From positions 162,934,296 to 162,998,295 of the forward strand of contig NC_089492.1 in the NCBI RefSeq assembly GCF_036850765.1: DNA of 64,000 nucleotides. Direction: 5' to 3'. This document shows, piece by piece, positions 41,916 through 53,860 of this stretch; the stretch's first letter is position 1, and the number at the start of each line of letters is the position of its first letter. Both the position numbers and the translations under genes were made by a program. The stretch is from Saccopteryx bilineata (lineage: Eukaryota > Chordata > Mammalia > Chiroptera > Emballonuridae). The notes below the pieces were generated by a model. That model saw only the letters and a list, made by a program, of their open reading frames with translations, was not told the DNA's origin and did no database searches.

Positions 41916-43420
41916 AAACGAAGATGACAGGCCAAACCCAACACACTTTTCGATAGAACCCTCTCTCTAGGACCTCTGTCTCATTACAGAGATAAATGCT
42001 GGCCTCCTTGGTTTTCACAGAACCTAAGTCAGGGTGAATTTAGGCTTTGGGGCCACATCCAAGATGGAAACTCATGTATGGTTTATGGTGAGAGCCAGTC
42101 TTAACCTAAGAGTTGCCTGGTGGAATATCAAGGAGGGATTTTACCTGGTAAAATATCAATTCCTCTGTCTGGTGAATAGAGCTTAAATTCCTCTAGAAAC
42201 AGACAAAATACTTTTGCATGTTTAGAGAAAAAATCTTAAAGGGTGTACATCCCAGAGAAAGACAACATACTGATATAAATTTACATCAAGTTGTGAATGA
42301 TTGGTGACAGATCTTTTCCTGAGAAGAAACTTTCATAGAGGCTGGGCAACAAACAAAAAATGGAAAGATTCTACTGAAAAACACGAGAGAGCTTTCCAGG
42401 GAAGTGGAATTCAAATCACTGACATTACTATTTTTCCAGGGCCCACACTCATCCCACAGCAGTTCAAAAAGATAATTACAGAAAGTAAGATATAGTAGCC
42501 AAAGAATAGTAATGTATCCCCAAATAGAGTAGAGTTAGGAACTAGCTATTGAAAGAAATGAAGTGTTTTAGGGACTAGAACTGATTTTGCCTTTTGATAA
42601 ATGGTCTCTTCATGCTGCTGCTCTGTTGTGTTAGATGTTTACCAGCTCTCACATAAGGAATGATCGACCAGGGAAGGACAGAGATGGGGAGATACCATGG
42701 AGCTCCATGGAGATGCAGTCATAAAAGCACACTTGGACTAGAAATAAATTACTGCTGCCTTGCTTCTGTTTTGTCTTCACAGCACTGAGATATTCCCAAA
42801 TGGGTAGAGCAAAAGTATATATATACCAGCCTTGGTCTTTGTTCCCACAAACGATCTTAGAACTAAATGTGTAAAATGTGTTTTTAGGTCAAGTTTCATG
42901 ACTGAGCTTCAAGAAGCATGGAAGGTGATCAAATACTTCTTCCAAGTTTCTGCAATTTAGTTGTACCAAAATTGTGCAAGATCATTCCCAAATAACCTGA
43001 AAACCATCCCAAGGCAATGGTCCCTATTTGGATGAATTATATTAAAATATGTAGCTCAAAGACTATAATTTTCAAAAATGTGGCTATTGTAATACCTGAT
43101 TTCTTTGCCATATCTCCCTTTTTCTACCAGAACCAACTATGCTACCATATTCTCTGTTTCTGCTAGAAAAAACCTGCTTCCATCTCTTTCTCTGTTAGCC
43201 ATGGCCACAAGATATCATTTCTGTCATTACCAGTGAGTGCTCTTGTAGAACGCCTTGCCCATATACAATACCACACAACCAAATGTTTTATATTTTGGCT
43301 TTAGAAGAAAATGCATTTATACAATTAAAAATTCTACACATATCCCCTAAAATTATCTTCATTGGAGTGCTAGCCCAGAGTGTCTTCCTCATTGAAGGAA
43401 AGGAGACACTACCTGTGAAA
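41916..43420. other. Unique DNA, no gene recognised
   Basis: No named element and no supported exon across 1.5 kb. Confidence 0.45.
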
Positions 43421-43501
43421 TATACTGCTCACAAAAATTAGGAGATATTTCAAAATGAATATGAACTGATAAAATATCCCCTAATTTTTGTGAACAGTGT
43501 A
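43421..43501. mobile_element. 81-bp palindromic MITE (mariner-like)
   Basis: The two ends are 30-bp inverted repeats: 43421-43450 (TATACTGCTCACAAAAATTA...) and 43472-43501, which match at 27 of 30 positions, leaving a core of about 20 bp. TA occurs at both termini, as expected for a Tc1/mariner target. There is no coding capacity. It would be mobilised only by a transposase supplied elsewhere. Confidence 0.8.
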
Positions 43502-44080
43502 TTTGTTTCTGGCAAGAGACTGTGGAACACAGAACTTGAGGTGGGAACAGAATTTAAACAGTGTCCTCTTTGCATCCTTCCTTCAAGTAGACTTTAAAGA
43601 ATTATGTCTGACTTTTTCACTGTTGTATCTTGGTAAGTAATGAAATGTCTAGCATATGGTAAATACTCAATAAATATTTATGGAATGAATAAAGGTGGAT
43701 AAATAATAATTAAGTCAATAGTTTGATGAAATGTATTACTATATGACTCTTCCCCTTAACTGTGAACTGCTAAAAAACCTATTTTTCCAAATCCCAGAAT
43801 CCAGCTTTATACCCAAGATTTATCTAGGTCTCCATACTCTGTCCCATATTCCCACTAGCTGGTCCTGGTTTCCAGACATTCAGATATATTGCTTCTCCCT
43901 TCCCAACCTCCTTCTAGTCCTTACTGATCCCCACAAACAAGACAGACACTTTTTTTTTTAATTTATGAGTGCAAAGCAAAATTACCAATGTCTAAGAGAA
44001 ACTAGAGTCCAGGATAAAAACATCTACTTGTTGTGTGATACCTTCCCTTGAACCCTGGTTTCAGCCATTCATACCATCAT
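43502..44080. other. Unique DNA with a possible MIR tail
   Basis: ATATGGTAAATACTCAATAA at 43656-43675 resembles the end of MIR or L2. The rest is unassigned. Confidence 0.4.
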
Positions 44081-44345
44081 GTGTGAGCTCATTCATTCTG
44101 TCAATAAATACTTGCGTGGCTTCTCAGTGCTATTATCCTTATTGTCACAAAGATACATCCATTATGGGACCTCTAAGAGTTATAGTTTAGTAATCAAAAT
44201 CTGGCAGAAAAGAAAAATATATTCCTAGTGAAATGCCAAGTTACTCCTAGTGCTGAATCTCTATTTCAGTGGTGATGATTATAGGAATACCAATATTACT
44301 GAGTCTCTACTATGTGCCAGGCACTGTACTGTACATTTTCCATAT
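44081..44345 (+). repeat. L2/MIR-type relic
   Basis: CATTCATTCTGTCAATAAAT and CTACTATGTGCCAGGCACTG are landmarks of L2/MIR 3' regions. They are spaced by 180 bp of weakly similar sequence. Confidence 0.5.
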
Positions 44346-44604
44346 ACCATAAAAAATCATTACTATGGAGCATGGGTGATGTCCTTGGATACTGTTTTAT
44401 TACATTGAGTCTGTGCATCCAAGAGCTTCCTCAGCTCCTCACACTACCAGAGTCCCCTGTCTATTGTGAAGCCAATAATTGAGTCACAAATAATAGAAAC
44501 AACTCTAACTATCAAGTCACAAATCTTACTTGTGTTTGAAGAATTGTGATCCCAGCAGAGTAAACATTGGTTTGAGATATTATTTAATATTAGAAGATTA
44601 AAAC

Positions 44605-44957
44605 TGCAAGATATTTTTCCCCACCGAGGAAGAAGGAAGGGCGTAGCCACAAAGTATGGAATAGCAAAAGCTTTATTTAGTACAACACTTCCCACTCAAC
44701 GAGGTTCTCTGGTCCAGGGGGCAGGGGCCAGAGAAGTCGCAGGGAGGAAACTGCATGGGGAAAATTTAAAGGGATTGTTTAGGGTGGTTGAAGTAATATG
44801 ACATGGCGAAATTTCACTGGCTGACAGACGGTCGCTCTTTCACAAAGTACTCCTGGGAAGTTTCTTTTGGTGCTTATGGGTGTGGACAGTTCTAGCCAAA
44901 GTTCCCAGATCTGGTTCCTCATTCTGTGATCTTCCCGCATTGCCCACCGACCTTACA
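44605..44957 (-). mobile_element. Solo LTR-like segment
   Basis: On minus, a TG-start (TGTAAGGTCGGTGGGCAATG) leads to a TTTAAA box, then a poly-A signal in GTACTAAATAAAGCTTTTGC followed by a 60-bp U5-like end finishing CTTGCA. This is the layout of a retroviral LTR. No clear flanking duplication was found and no internal viral genes are nearby, so the call and ends are tentative. Confidence 0.45.
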
Positions 44958-46377
44958 ATAACTGCATTACTCCCAAGCTTGACAAGAAACCTAATTTCAA
45001 GTTAGTCACAGGGGAAGATATCTGAGAATGAACGTTAATGAAATGAAGTAGAAACTCACCAAGCTAAGTCTTTGACTTTATTTAACTTTGGCCAAATGAA
45101 TGTATCTATATCTCATTTCCTTTTCTCATTTGAGCCTCTCTTTTCTCTTCCTCCACTTGTCCTCAGTCCCATCTCCCTATCTCCAAATGTCAGTGGTTGT
45201 TTTCATGCTGCTTGGCCTGGGGCACAGTGAACATAGCTCACCATTCAAATGTTTCCAGGAACATCAGGAAAATCGAGGTGGTTTGCCAGGTGTGTGAGTT
45301 CTTGGTGTGTGCCAAAATAATGTGCCAAGTCACTCGGGAAAGAATATAAGATTTTCCAGTGTCCAGATGAGCCAATAAAATATACTTTAAATTCCCAAAA
45401 TATAAATTCACTACATTTTGTGAAAAGATTCTCTGTTGTAACTGAAACCTGGCAGAAGAGAGGGCAACCTGAGGGGACTTCCTCCTCTCTGACATAAAAC
45501 CCCCTAGGGAAAGGGGGTTTCACCTTTATGCTGGTCTTGTTGCCAATGAATTCAATGAAGTATGATTAGACTTCACGTTTTAGATTCCATGAAATTTTAT
45601 TTAACAAGAAAATACTTGAATCTTGACCTTTTATGATCATAAAATTCAAAACCATTTTTCACATTTACCAGCACCTGAAATGATGAGTGAACATCTTGAT
45701 TCAGTTTAACATAATAAGCATCTGATAAAACAGGACCCTGAAGGGCATTTCTGAGGTTTTATAATTAGCTTGAGATGTCATCAATACATTATCTCTGTTG
45801 TCTTCCTGATTAATTATGATTATTATAGCCAAACTCACTTTGGATAAAATGGTGAAAATAAAAGTATCTACCAAGTATTCCATTTGGCTAGATTAATAGA
45901 GCCAAAAAAGGCACATAAAGGCTGAACACTAAATGTAAGAGACAGAAAGGAAGGGCTGGAGCCTTTTAAACTGGTACTACTTCACAAAGTCTTCTACTTC
46001 TCAAAGCAGAAAAAGCCAAAAGGAAATAAGAATAAAAGAGTGATATGTCAGAAGATTGTATAATTATACAGATGTTGGTTTACACTAAATAAAATTATAC
46101 TTTCCCCATTATTTCAGTTTCAAAATATTCTTGTTTTTATCTCAACCAAGTCCTGACACATAAATACTTACAAAACTATAAAGCAGGTTTATTGTAGGGA
46201 GATCAAAGAACTCGAAAAATTCTCTAGATAATTTATTTTGGATTATTATTAATAATTAGTTCTAACTCCTAAATTCCACTTCTACTAAAGAAAATATATT
46301 TGGATAATGATGATGACCCAGGTGACCCCAATCACATTCTACTTCTTTGTGCCTATACTGATCACTGATATTAAGGC
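44958..46377. other. Mostly unique DNA
   Basis: No gene is supported. It holds the first copy (45455-45488) of a 34-bp segment also found at 47766-47799. Confidence 0.45.
45455..45488. repeat. 34-bp duplicated segment, copy A
   Basis: Its GCAACCTGAGG and GACTTCCTCCTCT blocks match 47766-47799 at 31 of 34 positions without gaps, and all three differences are transitions. The ends (AGAGAGG and CCTCTCT) can pair as a short stem. Confidence 0.7.
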
Positions 46378-46556
46378 CTTCTTTTCTTCTTTCCTTCCTT
46401 CCTTCTTTCCTTCCTTCCTTCTTTCCTTCCTTCCTTCCTTCCTTCCTTCCTTTCTTTCTTCCTTCCTTCTTTTCTTCCTTCCTTCTTTTCTTCCTTCCTT
46501 CTTTCCTTCCTTCCTTCTTTCCTTCTCTCCCTTCCTCCCTCCCTCCTTCTTTTTTT
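46378..46556. repeat. TTCC/TTTC microsatellite
   Basis: About 180 bp of pure pyrimidine TTCC and TTTC units with some CCC expansion at the right. It abuts the T-rich tail of the L1 fragment to its right, from which it probably grew. Confidence 0.95.
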
Positions 46557-46880
46557 CTTTTTTTAAAAATTTTATTTAGAAAATTAAATTTAACAGGGTG
46601 ACATTAATTAATAAGAATACATAGGTTTCAGGTAAATATTTCTATAGCATTTGAACTGTTGATTATGTTGTACACCCATCACCCAAAGTCAAATTATTTT
46701 CTATCACCTTATATTTGTTCCTTTTCACACCCTTCCCCCCACCACCTTCCTCACATAGCCCTTCCTCTGGTAGCCACTTCACTCTTATCTATGTCCATGA
46801 ATCTCAGTTTTATATTCCACTGATGTGTGAAATCATACGGTTCTTAGATTTTTCTGATCCTTCCTTTTTTCATATACGTA
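46557..46880 (-). mobile_element. Old L1 3'-end fragment
   Basis: The plus strand reads ACAGGGTGACATTAATTAAT, ATTTGAACTGTTGATTATGT, ATCACCCAAAGTCAAATTAT, TAGCCACTTCACTCTTATCT and GATGTGTGAAATCATACGGT, the same sub-type as 4441-4705 and 37384-37931. Confidence 0.8.
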
Positions 46881-49662
46881 TAAAACCCTACAAGGAAATT
46901 CATTCAAATACTAGTAACAGTGAACTGTAGATAGTGGATGAAGTTATTTCAATATTTTCAAATCTTTTTTACTAAAATAATATGTCACTTTTCAAATAAG
47001 GGGGACAAAATGAAAAAGACAAAAAGAGACTAAACCAAAAAAAACCCACATAAAATTTAAGAAAGGATTTCCATTTAATTGGATTTTCTCCATCTAGATG
47101 ATGTGAGACTCAGTTCTCTGTAGTTCATTTATAGCTCCTTCTCCTCAAACAGATTAAGGACTTCCTGGTCTGCGTATCCACAGCCCTGAATTCTTTCCAC
47201 CATGGTTCGCCATCACAGCTCCTTCCTGTGCTGACTGCATGGAATCTGCCTCTGAATTGCTTCTGAACCTCCATAATTCCTCAGTGAGGGTACAGGTAGG
47301 GGCTGGAATCCTCTTTTTTCCATCCATTACCAATGTATGCAATAAAACCCTGAATACAACCTTGATCATTTGCATTCATTCAACTCCTCTTGGTTTGGTC
47401 ATAAAAATTTAGAAGGCTTGGTATATTCCAATCCAGCAACAGTATATTCCAGTTCTGTCTCTTGAAACCATGGATGGAAAGGAATCCAGGATTCTCCTTC
47501 ATCCCCTATCTTCAAGTCTTCAAGGGAAGCCTCTCAGGATTAAACAGCTGCCACATTCCATCTTTAATACAGACACATGGAGTGGACAGTAAAATGATTC
47601 TAATAATAAGAGTTTGTATTTGAGCACAGTGAAAATTTTAAAGTGCTTGAGATTATCAAGGAAGGAAATATGCAGCTATTAATAGCCTCTAATTAAAAGA
47701 GATAGGTTTTGTTGGATTTGAAACTTAAACATTTTTCTTAATGGCCATACCTACCAGTCAAATGAGAAGGGAGAGCAACCTGAGGAGACTTCCTCCTCTC
47801 AGTCAAATGAAATGAAAGGAAAGAAAGCAACAGAAACAGAATCTGCAAAGCATTGGATTTCAAAAAGACCTGTTCAATTGACCTGCCCTTTTGACTTTGC
47901 TTTCATATTGCCTACCTATATCTATTCTGGAGATACAAAAAGGCAATTAAATTTTTCTGAGGTAAACTAAGGTCCCTTAGGACTTGATGAAGTGATATGG
48001 GTTACACAGCAGTGTTGTTACAAGAAGGCCAACCAGTAAATAACATTTATGAGGAGAACTCTTAGAAGTAAAATGATCTTCCCTTTGTTTGTATCCATGT
48101 TGCACAGGTTAGAATAAATAAGAATAAGTGAGATAGTCTCTCCATAATGTCTTCAATCTTTTGTCTGATGCACCCAATATGATTTTCAAAATATCCCAGA
48201 ATACTGACAAATCTTAGAAATTACCACAGGACATTAATCAACAACCCTATGAAAATTAAAGCTAACCTTTATATTTAAATGCCATAAAATGTGCATCTTG
48301 GTCTGTCTCAAGAATTCTGATCATTATCTTATGGACCACAGAAGAATTAAAGGCCTGCTGGTTATCCTATACTGTGAGAAAAGTACCCAAAACATGTAGA
48401 GTTCTATCTTTGGTATGACTCAAATAAGATGTTTAGGTTTTATTAAACTTTAGAAGTAAATATCTAATTCAGAATAGTAACTTCTAATGTTATATTTTTA
48501 AAAACATAAATGCTACCCAAGACCAACGTTTGTACTACCTGGAGGTCTCTCAAGATCTACAAGGATCATGGGTCTAAATGAGAACATACAAGATAAAAAC
48601 CTAGAAAATAGAACCATGCTGTACCTCATCTTATTTATGGCCTCATGTGGTCACCTTACTTCAGTCAGATCATCTCCATATAAACACTGAGGTCTACATG
48701 TTTATAGACTATGTGTGTTCTACCTCTAATGGGTGATTCAGGGGGGAAAAAATATAGTCCTCTGGCTCAAGTTCCACATTTTGATTAAATGGACATCTAT
48801 CCCCACTTTTGAAGGAAATGATACAACTCAGCACCTGGAAGAATGTAAAATTAGCTATTTTATGATTGTCCAGGGCTTGAGTAAATACCAACCTCTTATT
48901 TTTAAAGTTTTAGCATAACATTAAACCATTCAATTTTGCCCTTAAAAAAATCTCTTCCTAATGGTTCCAGCTTCAAGAGTTTATTAGAGCATAAAGATGT
49001 ATGTCAATAGAAATAACTACTCTTTTTACATAAAAGAAACTCAAGAAAGAAGACACTCTGGATATTTTCCAGAGGACAAGGCACCCAGTTTTGCAAATAT
49101 TTGAGCTTTAGAATTTTATGCATAAAATTTTCTCCCAGATTTTTTATTTTTTTATTGAAAGCAAGGTCTCTGTGGTAAAGAGAAAGAAGCCAACAGTAAG
49201 AAGAATTAAGGTTAATTCTGATTCCAAGTGGATTTCTAGTCATCGCTGATAGGTTGGCCATCAACATTGCTCAGATTCCTGTATAAATTACATAGACTTC
49301 CACTAGATGGATGAAAACCACATTTAGTTGCAAATTAAATCATTAACAGAAAGCTCCTGGCAAAACACTAACTGGATAACCTTTTATTTCTGATGCCAAA
49401 GCAAGGAGAACATGTAAGATTATACCATAAGAAAAGACCATTCTAAATAACACTTTGCCAGGCAAATATATATAAAACCCACCTACTCCTATAGAAAATA
49501 ACATCTGAACTAACAAACAGTTCTGCACTGAAGGGGAAAGTCATCTCCCAGTATTTTTGAATACTGTAAATTAGTGCCACAGCTGGTAAGGGAAATAAAT
49601 ATCTGAGCACAAAAGTGTAATTCATGACATCCATAATGTTGTTAGTAAATTTTAAAACTCTA
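46881..49662. other. Repeat-poor DNA, no gene recognised
   Basis: Nearly 2.8 kb with no named element, AT-rich, open frames under 90 codons. It contains the 34-bp insert copy B (47766-47799). Confidence 0.45.
47766..47799. repeat. 34-bp duplicated segment, copy B, with flanking direct repeat
   Basis: Near-identical to 45455-45488. Immediately outside it, CAGTCAAATGA occurs on both sides (47755-47765 and 47800-47810), exactly as a target duplication would. Copy A has no such flanks. This makes copy B the likely inserted one. Confidence 0.7.
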
Positions 49663-50046
49663 GGCCCTGGCCGGTTGGCTCACTGGTAGAGCGTCGGCCT
49701 GGAGTGCAGAAGTCCCATTTCGATTCCCGGCCAGGGCACACAAGAGAAGCGCCCATCTGCTTCTCCACCCCTCCCCCTCTCCTTCCTCTCTGTCTCTCCC
49801 TTCCCCTCCCGCAGCCAAGGCTCCATTGGAGCAAAGATGGCCCGGACACTGGGGATGGCTCCTTGGCCTCAGCCCCAGGCGCCAGAGTGGCTCTGGTCGC
49901 GGCAGAGTGACGCCCCAGAGGGGCAGAGCATCACCCCCTGGTGGGCAGAGCGTCGCCCCCTGGTGGGCATGCCGGGTGGATCCTGGTCGGGCGCATGCGG
50001 GAGTCTGTCTGACTGTCTATCCCCATTTCTAGCTTCAGAAAAATAC
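49663..50046 (+). mobile_element. Type B tRNA-derived SINE, no clear A-tail
   Basis: Full-length copy with head GGCCCTGGCCGGTTGGCTCA, B-box-like TTTCGATTCC, pyrimidine block and 3' end CTTCAGAAAAATACAA. Two CTCF-core-like motifs in tandem (minus strand) are at 49932-49944 and 49954-49966. It stops in unique DNA after only a few A residues, and no TSD was found. Confidence 0.92.
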
Positions 50047-50259
50047 AATTGATCCTTGTACAATCTTGAGGAAAAGAATTTTTAAATGGCCTTGATTTGG
50101 AGACCAGCTCTAATACAAAAAAGGGCTTGCATAGGGCAGAGGTCAACAGGAATGAGAATAAAGCCTGAAAGTACATCATTAGATTATATGAAATCACCAC
50201 CTGAAAGTGGAGGACCTTTCTAGATTCTGCACTATCCACCTCTGGTTAAAGAAATCAAG

Positions 50260-52863
50260 AAGAGACAAGATGGCCACAGAGTAGGCAGATGCTCCAACTC
50301 CCACTTCCCAGAACCAAGGTGGATTACAACTTAATTCTGAGAACACTCATCTTGAGAGACCAACTTTGGACTAAACTAAGAAAATTTTATAGTTGAGGAC
50401 CACCAAAGGACCCACACTGAGACTCCTGGGAGCAAGCGGAGGCCGGGAGGGACTTTTGCAATGGGAGGGTTGCCTGGCGAGTTGGGGGTCCTCAGCCCCA
50501 AAACTGAAATCCCAGCCTAGAGCCCCAGAGCCTGGAAGGGGCTTACAAACTATATTTGGCTGAGAAAAGGGCCTAAATACTGTTTGAGAGAAGGAGGCAG
50601 AACTCTCAGACCCAGGATCCATATTGAAGGGAATGCATGGAAAGCCTTGCTCACAACCACTTCCCTGGAGCTCCAAGAGCCTGGAGTGCTAGAAGGACTG
50701 GAGTTGCCAGGGGAGAGTGTGGTCTCGGAGGCACAGGGGGAGACACTTTGAGGGATGGACCCCCTAACCCCTGGGCTGAGTCACTCCCCAAATCTAAAGT
50801 GAACATTTTTCCTCAGAGCAGCAACACCAGCAAAGGGAAGAAATTATCCCATCCACTGGAGGATCTCCTGCTCCAGTCAGAACAAAGAGGCACTTAAAGG
50901 CAGGTATCACATTAGGGACACAAATAGTGAGTGCAGAGGTTTAAGCTACACCATCCCCCCCACCACTACTGAGTGCTCCCAGAGGGCAGGCGGGCAGGAG
51001 GCAGCAGGGTGTAGCTGGAGAGGCCAGGGTGGTCTGAGCAAGTGTGTGCGGGCCAGCCTGTGGAGGCGGAAACTGCAGCAGTCACTGCAAAGGTCCCAGT
51101 TCATGCAGAGTCCTGCCTGCAGCATGGACCCACCATTGGCGTGGGCAGAGGCCTGAGCAATGGTGGAGGGGATCTGTGCAGGAGCATGTAGGTCCACCAG
51201 TGAGGGCAGAAGCCTTGACAACCACTATGGAGGTCCAGGCCAGCGCTCAAAGCTGCCCATGGTACAGGTGCACCCTCAGCCGCAGCAGAAGGGGGTTGAC
51301 CTTGGGGGTGGTCTGAGCAGGTGTGTTCCCCTTCCCAACCCCTCCCCTTGGAGGTGGGAGTCATGGCAGCTGCTGAGGAGGTCTGAGCTCACATGCAAAA
51401 TCCTGGCAATGCAGAACCACCCTTGACAGCAGCAGAGGCCAAGACAGTCCCGGAAGCGGTCCCAGCAGGTGTGCACAGGGTCACCTGTGGAGGTGGAAGC
51501 TGTGGCAGACACTGTGGAGGCCCAAGCCCATGCACAAACCTGCCCATGGCGCAGGCCTTCCCTCAGCAGCAGTGGAAGCTGTAGCGGCCTAGGAAATGGT
51601 CCAAGCAGGCATGCAGGAGCCTGCCTGGGGCAGTGGAAGTTGCAGTGGCCATGGAAGTGGGCTGGCACTGGCAGCACCTGAGCCCAAACACCCCAGGCAG
51701 CAACAGCGGCAGCAGGCTGGTTGACAGACCACACAACAGGAGCACAAGGGCTACACCAACTGGACCTCTGTGACTACAGCCTACTGAGTGCTGAAAAAGA
51801 AGAAAAAAACAAAATAAAATAAAATAAATACATAACAAGTCTGGATAGAATGACCCCTGAGGCTAAGGGGCAGGCCTAATACCATACCATCCAATACCAT
51901 ACCTAATCACTGAATTACAATACGGAGCTCAACAAGTAGCCAGCAATAAGAGGCAACAGAAAGCAGATCTCAGGGGAACTTGAACTTTTAAAAGAACTTC
52001 CTCCAGCCTGACCAGGCGGTGGCGCAGTGGATAGAGTGTCGGACTGGGATGCGGAAGACCCAGGTTCGAGACCCGGAGGTTGCCAGCTTGAGCGTGGACT
52101 CATCTGGTTTGAACAAAAATTCACCAGCTTGGACCCAAGGTCGCTTGTTCAAGCAAGGGGTTACTTGGTCTGCTGAAGGCCCATGGTCAAGGCACATATG
52201 AGAAAGCAATCAATGAACAACTAAGGTGTCGCAATGCGCAACGAAAAACTAATGATTGATGCTTCTCATCTCTCCATTCCTGTCTGTCTATCCCTGTCTA
52301 TCCCTCACTCTGACTCTCTCTCTGTCTCTGTAAAAAAAAATAAAATAAAATAAAAAAATAAAAATTAAAAAAAGAACTTCCCCCAGGCCAAGAGTAGATG
52401 AAAGCAAGCCTAGAAGTGCAGTTGATATTTACCTGGGTCCAGCAGAGGCAGCCACAAGATCTGGATCACCTGTATCTCCTAAAAGGTTGATAAGAGCCAG
52501 TCATAGGCAGTGGCCCTCACTGATCTACACCAGGCTTCAAACAGGGAGGTCTAGGACAGGTACATTCAGCGACCAGATACGAAAAGCATGAGTTCAGGAC
52601 CTATCAACCTTTGTTAGAGTGGATGATTAAGGAAGGGCTCCTCACACCTGACTCAGCTAAGACATAGAAAATGCCGACACAAACAGCAAAAAAAACAGTG
52701 ATAGCAGATAAGTAGCCCACAGTGAGTTACAAACAACAGCTGATGCCAACCCAAGAAGACGTAGAAATAACACAACTGAAAATTGGAGGCAGACAATACC
52801 AACCCTAGACTTAGCTAGCTTCACAAACAACACACCAAAATAAGGAGTATATACAAGGACAAA
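50260..52863 (+). promoter_or_regulatory. L1-III 5' UTR with degenerate GC-rich repeats
   Basis: CAAGATGGCC at 50266-50275 is a good match to the YY1 site seen at the start of human L1. The section 50960-51720 is GC-rich and built of loosely repeated blocks, e.g. CTGTGGAGGCGGAAACTGC (51058) and CTGTGGAGGTGGAAGCTGTG (51485), with TGCCCATGG and AGCAGG blocks recurring. The region is divided by a SINE at 52008. Confidence 0.65.
52008..52369 (+). mobile_element. Type A SINE inside L1-III 5' UTR
   Basis: Head CCTGACCAGGCGGTGGCGCA, B box GGTTCGAGACC, full body and an A-rich tail. The TSD AAAAGAACTTCC(T/C)CCAG is at 51991-52007 and 52370-52386 (one mismatch). It inserted after L1-III. Confidence 0.95.
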
Positions 52864-53794
52864 ATGGGAAGACAGAGAAATGCAATCCAAATGAACCAAC
52901 AAAAGAAATCCCCAGAAGAAGAACTGAGTGCAATGGAAATAACCAAACTACTGGATGCAGAGTTTAAAATAATGATTATTAGAATGTTCAAAGATCTTAG
53001 AGCAACAATGGATGGACACAATGAGCAGCTAAATAAAGAGATAACAAATATTAAAAAGGACTTTGAAATAATAAAAAAGAACCAGTCAAAAATGACAAAT
53101 ACAATATCAGAAATGAAGACTACATTAGAAGAAATTAAAATCAGGCTGGATGAAGCAGAAGGTTGAATCAGCAATTTAGAAGACAAGATAAACAAAAGCA
53201 CAGAAGCAAAAGAGCATAAAGAAAAGAGGCTCAAAAAGTCTGAGGAAACTATCAGAGCTTTGTGATGATATAAAGAGAAACAACATCTGTATCATAGGGG
53301 TTCCTAAAAAAGAAGGGAAAGAACAAGAAATTGAGAACCTGTTTGAACAAATCATAGCTAAAACTTTACTAAATTAATGCAAGAAAAAGTCACACAAGTT
53401 CACGAAGCACAGACAATTTCATTAAAGAGAAACCCAAAGAAATCTACAAGACACATCATAATTACAATACCAAAGCTAACAGATAAAGAAAAAATACTAA
53501 AAGCTGCAAGAGAAAAAAAGTCAATCACCTATAAAAGAGTCCCCATAAGGATGACATCAAACTTCTAAACAAAAACATTTGAGCCAGAAGAGAATGGCAA
53601 GAAATATTCAAAGTAATGCAGAACAAGAGCCTACAACCAACACTTCTTTATCCAGCAAGGCTATTCTTTAAAATTGAAGAAGAAATAAAAAGCTTCCCAG
53701 ACAAAAAAAAAAAAAAAAACCCTCAAGGAATTTATTACAAAAAAATAAAAGCTGCAACAAATGTTAAGGGGCCAGCTGTAACAGAACAAAGGTG
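52864..53794 (+). pseudogene. L1-III ORF1, broken
   Basis: The first 100 codons (MGRQRNAIQMNQQKKSPEEE, then a Lys/Glu-rich coiled coil ending LDEAEG) are open to a TGA at 53164-53166. Beyond it, pieces such as ICIIGVPKKEG and KKSTRHIIITIPKLTDKEKI can be recognised in other frames, giving the RNA-binding domain. The encoded protein would have been an L1 ORF1p of a lineage different from L1-I/II. The C-terminal boundary is approximate. Confidence 0.8.
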
Positions 53795-53860
53795 AAAAAA
53801 TATACTAAAAGACAAATGTTTTAGTCTTTAAACTAAATTTAGACAGATTTAAAGAATAAA

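Noticed and set aside
46307..46579. 90-codon frame rich in Phe, Leu, Pro and Ser
   Set aside because: It is the translation of a TTCC microsatellite.
49663..49740. tRNA gene candidates at SINE heads
   Set aside because: A and B boxes are present but the cloverleaf pairing is not maintained, and the heads are always followed by the SINE body and repeated many times.
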